From contig JAVHLC010000003.1 in the NCBI GenBank assembly GCA_031082315.1, forward strand, positions 62,001 through 126,000: DNA of 64,000 bases. The letters run 5' to 3'. The notes beneath the pieces were generated by a model. That model was not told the DNA's origin. It ran no database searches and saw nothing but the letters and a program-made list of their open reading frames with translations. Both the position numbers and the translations under genes were made by a program. Every line of letters begins with the position of its first letter. Position 1 is the stretch's first letter. This DNA is from Thermodesulfobacteriota bacterium. Lineage in GTDB: Bacteria; Desulfobacterota; QYQD01. This document shows, piece after piece, positions 58,393-64,000 of the stretch.

Positions 58393-59520
58393 ATGATAGA
58401 AGCCGTATTCTGGTTGTCGATATCCGTTTTGGCATATACGTTTATCGGATATCCTATTATTTTAAAGTGCGTTGCCTTATTGCGAAAGCCGGCGGTTAAT
58501 ACCGCTGAAAATTTTGTGCCTTCGGTGAGTATCCTCCTATCTGTTTACAATGAAGAAAATGTGATCAAAGAAAAAATCCGGAACTTTTTGTCCCTTGATT
58601 ACCCGCGGGAGCTATTGGAAATGGTAATTGTTTCCGATAAATGTACTGACAAGACAGAAGAGATTATACGTTCCTTTAATTGTGATAGAATAAGATTGCT
58701 TGTCCAGGAAAAACGCAGCGGGAAAACTACGGCCTTAAATCGCGCGGTAGTAGAGGCCAAGGGCGACGTTTTAATCTTTACGGATGCCAACTCCATGTTC
58801 GATAAAGATGCGGTGAGAAAGTTGGCAAAACATTTTGCTAATCCTGTAATCGGTCTTGTCAGTGGCAGATCCGTTTATTTAAACTCGCTTAATCAGAATG
58901 AAGAACTCGGCGGCGCTTATCGCAAATACGAGGAAATGATAAAGGAAGATGAGAGCAGAGTGGCTTCCATAGTAGGGGCGGATGGGGCCATCTATGCGCT
59001 GCGGAAGGGGTTATACGATCCTTTGAAACCTGAATATATCAACGACCTTATCCACCCTATTCAAGTCGTGCTTAAGGGTTATAGAGCTATCAGCGGACCA
59101 CGGGCGGTCTGTAGAGAGGTGGTTGATGAGACACACAGCGGTGAACTGCGGCGGCAGACACGGATCATGGCCCAGTCGTGGCTGATATTTTGTACACAGA
59201 TCGGGAGACTTCTTCGAAAAATGAAGCTTGTATATGCCTGGGAGCTTGCTTCGCACAAGTTCCTGAGGTGGCTGACCATTCCCGTGATGATAGCACTATT
59301 CGTTACGACGGCCTTCATGTTTGAAGAAGGGAAATTTTATCAAATGATGTTCATCAGCCAGCTTATTTTTTTGTCTCTTGCCTTGTTTGGCGGAAGGCTT
59401 AAAAGCGGCTTTATGCGAATGCCATATATGTTTACGCTACTGCATGTAGCTTCGGTGTTCGGTTTTTTTAAGTATATGACTGGTAGCATTTATACAACTT
59501 GGAATCCGAGAAACAATTGA
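58393..59520 (+). CDS. Glycosyltransferase family 2 membrane protein
   Basis: A 375-residue inverting glycosyltransferase. It has an N-terminal helix (VFWLSISVLAYTFIGYPII), the GT-A domain with VSILLSVYNEENVIKEKIRN, LIFTDANSMFD (DxD-like), GADGAIYALRKGLY, and DDLIHP-like NDLIHPIQVV, and C-terminal helices from about residue 296. It should add a sugar to the lipid-linked polysaccharide. The C-terminal IYTTWNPRNN is repeated twice more downstream as non-attached tails (see repeats at 59488-59667). Confidence 0.87.
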   Translation: MIEAVFWLSISVLAYTFIGYPIILKCVALLRKPAVNTAENFVPSVSILLSVYNEENVIKEKIRNFLSLDYPRELLEMVIVSDKCTDKTEEIIRSFNCDRIRLLVQEKRSGKTTALNRAVVEAKGDVLIFTDANSMFDKDAVRKLAKHFANPVIGLVSGRSVYLNSLNQNEELGGAYRKYEEMIKEDESRVASIVGADGAIYALRKGLYDPLKPEYINDLIHPIQVVLKGYRAISGPRAVCREVVDETHSGELRRQTRIMAQSWLIFCTQIGRLLRKMKLVYAWELASHKFLRWLTIPVMIALFVTTAFMFEEGKFYQMMFISQLIFLSLALFGGRLKSGFMRMPYMFTLLHVASVFGFFKYMTGSIYTTWNPRNN

Positions 59521-59667
59521 TTATTCCAGTTGTGGTGAAGTCTCAGGTCTCAGGTCTCAGGTCTGAGATCTATTTCAATACCACCTGGAGCCCGAGGGAT
59601 AATTGACATTGAAGTCTGCGGTCTAAGGTCTAACATCTATACAACATGGAATCGGAGGAATAATTAA
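59488..59667 (+). repeat. Triplicated glycosyltransferase tail separated by GTCTCAGG words
   Basis: Tail A (59488-59520, IYTTWNPRNN stop), tail B (59571-59606, YFNTTWSPRDN stop) and tail C (59635-59667, IYTTWNRRNN stop) alternate with GTCTCAGGTCTCAGGTCTCA-type words (59537-59567 and 59610-59633). A and C share 27 of 33 bases. Confidence 0.85.
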
Positions 59668-59743
59668 CTGAATCAACTTAGGGCGAGAGTCTTTATTACG
59701 ACCTTTCTAACAGGTTATTGTGTGAACCATAAGGAATAACTTC

Positions 59744-60871
59744 GTGAAAATTCTCAGCGTTGTCGGCGCCAGACCGAACTTTATGAAAATTGCTCCTATT
59801 GCAGACGCTATAACTGCACATAATGGAACCAGCTCTCTTAAAATTGAACATCGCATTGTTCATACCGGCCAACATTATGACAAGGAGATGTCTGAACTGT
59901 TCTTCAAGGAGTTAGAAATACCTGAGCCAGATATCAATCTTGAGGTAGGCTCAGGTTCTCATGCTTTCCAGACCGCCGAGATCATGAAAAGGTTTGAACC
60001 TGTCCTTTTGGAAGAGAAGCCTGATTATGTGCTGGTTGTTGGAGATGTGAACTCCACAATCGCGTGCGCTTTGGTAGCCGCCAAATTTGGAGTTAAGGTT
60101 ATTCATGTGGAAGCGGGATTGCGAAGCTTTGACCGGTCCATGCCCGAAGAGATTAACCGTGTGCTTACGGATGCCATCTCTGACCTGCTGTTTACCACAG
60201 AACGAAGCGCAGAAGAGAACCTGCTACGCGAAGGCATTTCCGGAGAAAAGATACATTTTGTGGGCAATGTCATGATTGACACCTTACTTAGCCATAAGGA
60301 AAAGGCCCGGCAATCAAGGATATTGCAGAAATTGGGTTTTCTAAAGGACCCGACTGACCTGGCTAAGCCCTATGCCGTGCTGACGCTCCACAGACCTTCA
60401 AACGTTGACGATGGCCATGTTCTGGGCCGGATATTTGATGCACTCAATGAAATATCCCGGTCTTTGCCCATAGTGTTCCCGATACATCCCAGGACCAGAA
60501 ACAAGCTGGAAGCAGAGGGGATTTCTTTATCGGGCGATATAAAATCAATAGAACCCCTTGGGTACCTTGATTTCCTGAAACTTATGGCACATGCCAAACT
60601 CGTGCTGACAGACTCCGGCGGTATCCAGGAAGAGACGACGGTACTCGGGGTCCCCTGTTTAACCTTGCGTGAAAATACCGAGCGTCCCGTCACCATAACC
60701 GAAGGGACTAATGTATTGGTCGGCACAGACCGGGACACAATAGTCCATGAATCTCTGGCCGCCCTGAAGAACGGCCGAAAAGAATCCAGGATACCGGAAT
60801 TGTGGGATGGTTCGGCTGCGAAAAGGATAGTGACGATTTTGGCAGACTATTCAAATCCGGCCTTAATATGA
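59744..60871 (+). CDS. wecB: UDP-N-acetylglucosamine 2-epimerase (non-hydrolysing)
   Basis: A 375-residue enzyme interconverting UDP-GlcNAc and UDP-ManNAc. VVGARPNFMKIAPIADAI is the family opening. IVHTGQHYDKEMSELFF, HVEAGLRSFDRSMPEEINR and LTDSGGIQEETTVLGVPCLT with LRENTERPVT are diagnostic. The start is GTG 59744 with AAGGA upstream. The flippase gene overlaps its stop (ATGA). It supplies ManNAc-type sugar to the polysaccharide. Confidence 0.93.
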   Translation: MKILSVVGARPNFMKIAPIADAITAHNGTSSLKIEHRIVHTGQHYDKEMSELFFKELEIPEPDINLEVGSGSHAFQTAEIMKRFEPVLLEEKPDYVLVVGDVNSTIACALVAAKFGVKVIHVEAGLRSFDRSMPEEINRVLTDAISDLLFTTERSAEENLLREGISGEKIHFVGNVMIDTLLSHKEKARQSRILQKLGFLKDPTDLAKPYAVLTLHRPSNVDDGHVLGRIFDALNEISRSLPIVFPIHPRTRNKLEAEGISLSGDIKSIEPLGYLDFLKLMAHAKLVLTDSGGIQEETTVLGVPCLTLRENTERPVTITEGTNVLVGTDRDTIVHESLAALKNGRKESRIPELWDGSAAKRIVTILADYSNPALI

Positions 60872-62391
60872 CAATGGCATTTTTAACTGACAAGGCAAAG
60901 AAGGCAATCCACTTTCTAAACGGCACTGACGGCACTCTACGGAAGAAGACCATCCGTTCCGGCTTCTGGGTGGGAGTTTCCAGTCTTGTTACCAATACGT
61001 TGGCATTTGTACGTTCTATTGTGCTGGCCCGCCTCTTGATGCCCGAAATCTTCGGGCTCATGACTATCGCCTCGATAGCCATACGAAGCTTGGAAACATT
61101 TACCCAGGCAGGTTTAGAGTCTGCCCTGATCCATCGTCAGAAAAGTTTTGAAGAAGCGAGAGACACTACTTTTACCCTATTGGTCGTCAGGGGCTTTATG
61201 CTGGCTCTCATAACTTTTATCGTATCACCACTGGTCGCTATCTATTATGAAAGGCCGGTCTTAGAGACTATAATCAAGATTATCGCCATAACCTTCATCT
61301 TAAAGGGCTTTAGAAACATCAACACCATAGCCTGCCGGAAAGAGCTTGACTTCAAGCGTCTGGCCTATTTTGAACAGGCTGCGGCTGTAATAAGTTTTGT
61401 GATTGTGGTCACCCTGGCGTATTTTTTGAGGAGTATCTGGGCCCTGGTAATCGCTCAGGTCGCGGGCTCTTTTATGGAAGCAGTCATGTCTTTTGTGATT
61501 ATTCCCGGCAGGCCTCGCTTCCGGTTTGACAAAAAAATCGCCAAGGAGCTGTTTGGTTATGGAAAATTTGTAACCGGACTGGCTATCGTCGTTTTTATTA
61601 GCTCGGAGATAGACAATGCGCTGGTGGGGAAGGTCCTGGGTATGAACGCCCTTGGATACTACGTAATGGCCTATACCCTGGCCAACCTTCCGGCCAGCCA
61701 TATAACGAACCTGGTATCCAAAATCATGCTCCCTGCGTACAGTAAACTCCAGAGCGATCTTCCGGCACTCAGAAATGCATACCTAAAAGTATTAAGGACC
61801 GTGGCGACCCTTGCATTACCGGTTGCCGCGGGGATGTTAATTCTCTCCCACGATGTTGTCCTTGTGGTGTATGGAGAGAAGTGGCTACCGGCCGTGGCCG
61901 CCTTGCAGGTACTGGTGATTTACGGTCTGCTTCGCTCTATACAGGCCAACGCCGGGCCGGTATTTTTTGCTCTGGGGAAACCCAATATTCCGTTTTATAT
62001 TAATATGGTCAGGCTGAGTTTGATAGCGGTCTCGATTTATCCGCTGACAAAGGCATACGGTATCGTTGGCACGGCGATTTCGGTTACGGCAACTATTATA
62101 CTACTGCAATTCTTGGCCTGGCACTATCTGACTGCCCAATTAAGGTGTTCATTCGCGACAATTTTTAAGGAACTGGCCACGCCCGTTATATCCACGTTAG
62201 GCATGTGCGCTACGTTGCTGCTCATAGACACTTATGCATTGTGGAGTGGTTTCCACATTCTGAAATCGGTCGAACTCTTTTTAAACATTTTTGTGGGTTT
62301 TATTGCCTATACACTAATATATATAATTGTCAGCTTACATAACGGCGAGGTAGAGTTTTTTAAAAGCTTGTCGAAAATCCCGAAAAGTTGA
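60868..62391 (+). CDS. Oligosaccharide flippase (Wzx/MOP family)
   Basis: A 507-residue integral membrane protein with about twelve to fourteen helices of the polysaccharide transporter family. GFWVGVSSLVTNTLAFVRSI, VLARLLMPEIFGLMTIASIA and IDNALVGKVLGMNALGYYVM are typical. It moves lipid-linked repeat units across the inner membrane. I chose ATG 60868, overlapping the wecB stop; the frame upstream is a shadow of wecB. Confidence 0.9.
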   Translation: MTMAFLTDKAKKAIHFLNGTDGTLRKKTIRSGFWVGVSSLVTNTLAFVRSIVLARLLMPEIFGLMTIASIAIRSLETFTQAGLESALIHRQKSFEEARDTTFTLLVVRGFMLALITFIVSPLVAIYYERPVLETIIKIIAITFILKGFRNINTIACRKELDFKRLAYFEQAAAVISFVIVVTLAYFLRSIWALVIAQVAGSFMEAVMSFVIIPGRPRFRFDKKIAKELFGYGKFVTGLAIVVFISSEIDNALVGKVLGMNALGYYVMAYTLANLPASHITNLVSKIMLPAYSKLQSDLPALRNAYLKVLRTVATLALPVAAGMLILSHDVVLVVYGEKWLPAVAALQVLVIYGLLRSIQANAGPVFFALGKPNIPFYINMVRLSLIAVSIYPLTKAYGIVGTAISVTATIILLQFLAWHYLTAQLRCSFATIFKELATPVISTLGMCATLLLIDTYALWSGFHILKSVELFLNIFVGFIAYTLIYIIVSLHNGEVEFFKSLSKIPKS

Positions 62392-62401
62392 GGAACCCAA
62401 T

Positions 62402-63484
62402 ATGAGTGTGAAGTTATTAATAGTCGGTGCGGATGGAATGTCCTCCCGGATTGTATCAAGGGGACGCGATAGATTGCCTTTTCTCCACAAGCTCAAAAGC
62501 CGGTCCCAATATGGGACTCTCATGTCGGTCACGGGTAACCAGCCCATACCACTGACAGGACCAGCCTGGTCAAGTATTTACACGGGATGTCAACCTCAGG
62601 AACATGGAATTATGGAGGGCGGTTGGCTCATTGAACACAAGAATTTTTCTGACTTAAAGAAAGTAACCTTTTGGGAAATTATACAGGAATACCAAAGTGT
62701 GGGCATGCTTACGATGCCCATGACCTTTCCTCCGGCACAAATTAATGGATGGATAGTAAGCGGTTTTCCAGCACCACCGAACCTAACAAAGTGCGTTCAT
62801 CCGTCGTATATACTGAAACATTTAAACGGTAACTTTAAGATAGATCTTGCCGACGGTGTGACGCCGGGACAGTGGCGTGTAAATTTTGACGCTTCAGGCG
62901 CCATCAAATTAGAAAGAGACAAGTTGAGACATTTTAAATCAATATTTGATGCCTATCCTACGGAGGTGGTTGCTTTTGGGACCACATTACTGGATAGGTT
63001 CGGGCATATATACTCGCAGTATTCTTCAAAAATTATGTCACTGATTTATCTTGAGTTTTTAGGTAAAAAGCGGCCGAGGGTAAGAAAGATTATAAATCGC
63101 TTTTCAGATTTTTTTCTCGATCAAACTTTGGCTTTGAATACCGATCTGTTTCAGGCTTACATTGCATTAGACCAAATTTTGGAAGAACTTTTCAACTATT
63201 GCAAGCCTGAATCCATGATCTTGTGCGCGGATCATGGGTTTGATAGGTACGGGACCTTTGGAAATTGTGTCCATGACCTATTTGGTTTCTATTGCTATTA
63301 CGGCCCCAATGCGATAGCCGGGAAAAAGGAAGATTCTGTTTTAAATATTTCCAGAATGGTTTTGAATGCCTTGCGCATATCGCCTGAAGAGTTAGGTAAG
63401 GATATTAAAAGGGAAAAGTATTCTCCAGATGAAGCGGAACGAGCGGAGATTGAAAACCAGTTAAGAACATTAGGATATATATAA
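62402..63484 (+). CDS. Alkaline-phosphatase-superfamily protein, second
   Basis: A 360-residue putative phosphodiesterase or phosphotransferase. LLIVGADGMSSRIV, PLTGPAWSSIYTGCQPQEHG (nucleophile region), LLDRFGHIYSQYSS and LCADHGFDRYGTFG carry the expected metal ligands. It is only distantly similar to the protein at 52850. It lacks a signal peptide. Between a flippase and an acyltransferase it may modify a polysaccharide or its lipid carrier; substrate unknown. The start is ATG 62402, eleven bases after the flippase stop. Confidence 0.8.
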   Translation: MSVKLLIVGADGMSSRIVSRGRDRLPFLHKLKSRSQYGTLMSVTGNQPIPLTGPAWSSIYTGCQPQEHGIMEGGWLIEHKNFSDLKKVTFWEIIQEYQSVGMLTMPMTFPPAQINGWIVSGFPAPPNLTKCVHPSYILKHLNGNFKIDLADGVTPGQWRVNFDASGAIKLERDKLRHFKSIFDAYPTEVVAFGTTLLDRFGHIYSQYSSKIMSLIYLEFLGKKRPRVRKIINRFSDFFLDQTLALNTDLFQAYIALDQILEELFNYCKPESMILCADHGFDRYGTFGNCVHDLFGFYCYYGPNAIAGKKEDSVLNISRMVLNALRISPEELGKDIKREKYSPDEAERAEIENQLRTLGYI

Positions 63485-63608
63485 TGACCCACTCTCCTTG
63501 TGACACATAGAATCGAAAAAATTTATTAAAGGTAGTCTGAGGAAGAGACAGAAAACGAGCCGCGTAGATACCGTCATCTCGACGGTGTTTATTCGGGTGG
63601 AAAGGCAT

Positions 63609-64000
63609 GTGAATCCGTTGTTACGTTGGTGTATATCAAAATTTTACAAAATATTTTCTCGTTTGCTAGATGAAATAGCAGAGGAACAAAAGGAAGGTCT
63701 TAAAAGCAGGTTCAAACGGTGTGGCAAACATGTCCGGTTAAATGGACGTATATGTATATCAGGGCCTGAAGATGTTGAAATCGGGGATAATGTACATATA
63801 GGAGACAATGCTTTTATAAGGGCAGAAGGTGGGCTGGTGATTGGTGATAACACCCATATCAGCCGTAATTTAGTGTGTTATACTATTAACCATGATTATA
63901 CAGGGCAGTGCTTACCGTATGACAATAACATGATTAAGAAGCGAGTCGTCATCGGGAGAAATGTCTGGATTGGCATGAATGTTACAATTATCCCCGGCGT
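63609..64000 (+). CDS. Hexapeptide-repeat acyltransferase (partial)
   Basis: An open frame runs to the right edge without a stop (130 residues seen). PEDVEIGDNVHIGDNAFIRA, GLVIGDNTHISRNLVCYTIN and VVIGRNVWIGMNVTIIPG are left-handed beta-helix hexapeptide repeats of the maltose/serine O-acetyltransferase type, with the catalytic histidine in NHDY. The start is uncertain: GTG 63609, or GTG 63597 or 63585. It probably acetylates a sugar of the same polysaccharide. Confidence 0.8.
   Translation, partial: MNPLLRWCISKFYKIFSRLLDEIAEEQKEGLKSRFKRCGKHVRLNGRICISGPEDVEIGDNVHIGDNAFIRAEGGLVIGDNTHISRNLVCYTINHDYTGQCLPYDNNMIKKRVVIGRNVWIGMNVTIIPG

Overview
The window looks like a chromosome segment of a sulfate-reducing or related anaerobic Desulfobacterota (deltaproteobacterial) bacterium. 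The reasons are a Tmc-type transmembrane redox complex, an HdrA-MvhD fusion beside a group 3c [NiFe] hydrogenase, the archaeal-type early shikimate enzymes (ADH synthase and 3-dehydroquinate synthase II), C_GCAxxG_C_C and YkgJ cysteine-cluster proteins, and an exosortase/PEP-CTERM polysaccharide locus with sigma-54 promoters. This placement is inferred from gene content; no rRNA or tRNA gene is visible.

Layout: (1) 1-3.7 kb: 3' end of cysS, a GxxExxY protein, nitroreductase, DUF169 protein and PfkB kinase. (2) 3.7-5.7 kb: an AT-rich accessory patch with a truncated RAYT transposase between inverted REP palindromes, two group II intron remnants, a small antitoxin-like gene, and a methyltransferase gene split by a (GA)15 microsatellite that could be a phase switch. 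(3) 5.7-13.7 kb: YkgJ protein, then an operon for chorismate and prephenate metabolism (ADH synthase, DHQ synthase II, aroD, aroE, aroA, aroK, aroC, tyrA). In front of it lies an attenuator: a leader peptide with the run FYYFCYYY and six mutually exclusive RNA segments forming two consecutive terminators. (4) 14-21.4 kb: tmcB-tmcD-tmcC-tmcB with a sigma-54 promoter, followed by a PAS/AAA+/Fis sigma-54 activator, a small unknown protein and a C_GCAxxG_C_C protein. (5) 22-28.5 kb: hdrA-mvhD fusion, mvhG, mvhA; a PocR-domain gene flanked by 67-bp inverted repeats; yjbQ. (6) 29-38 kb housekeeping: rho, rpmE, DUF1385, prfA, prmC, murA, sucC, sucD. (7) 38.3-52.4 kb: PEP-CTERM protein and an XrtA-type exopolysaccharide locus (export protein, outer-membrane protein, chain-length protein, ATPase, tyrosine kinase, deacetylase, EpsI, exosortase, NusG-like factor, FemAB-like, aminotransferase, PP-loop protein). 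(8) 52.4-58 kb: alkaline-phosphatase-family gene whose 3' end is duplicated around an array of four toxin-antitoxin modules. (9) 58-64 kb: VanZ-like protein, glycosyltransferase, wecB, flippase, second alkaline-phosphatase-family protein, and a truncated acyltransferase at the edge.

A theme across the window is a set of degenerate, word-like repeats (iterations of CAGCTATCAG, GTCTCAGGTCTGA, CGAAATTCGAA, CACAGAGGA, GTTCACCGTT and others). Many form one architecture: repeat arm, short core, then a reverse-complement arm, sometimes bounded by hairpins. They occur between genes, supply stop codons and ribosome binding sites, sit in frame inside three coding genes, and flank both four-helix-bundle (S23/IVP-family) genes. 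Together with tandem duplications of gene 3' tails this suggests an active, poorly described class of small mobile or recombinogenic elements.
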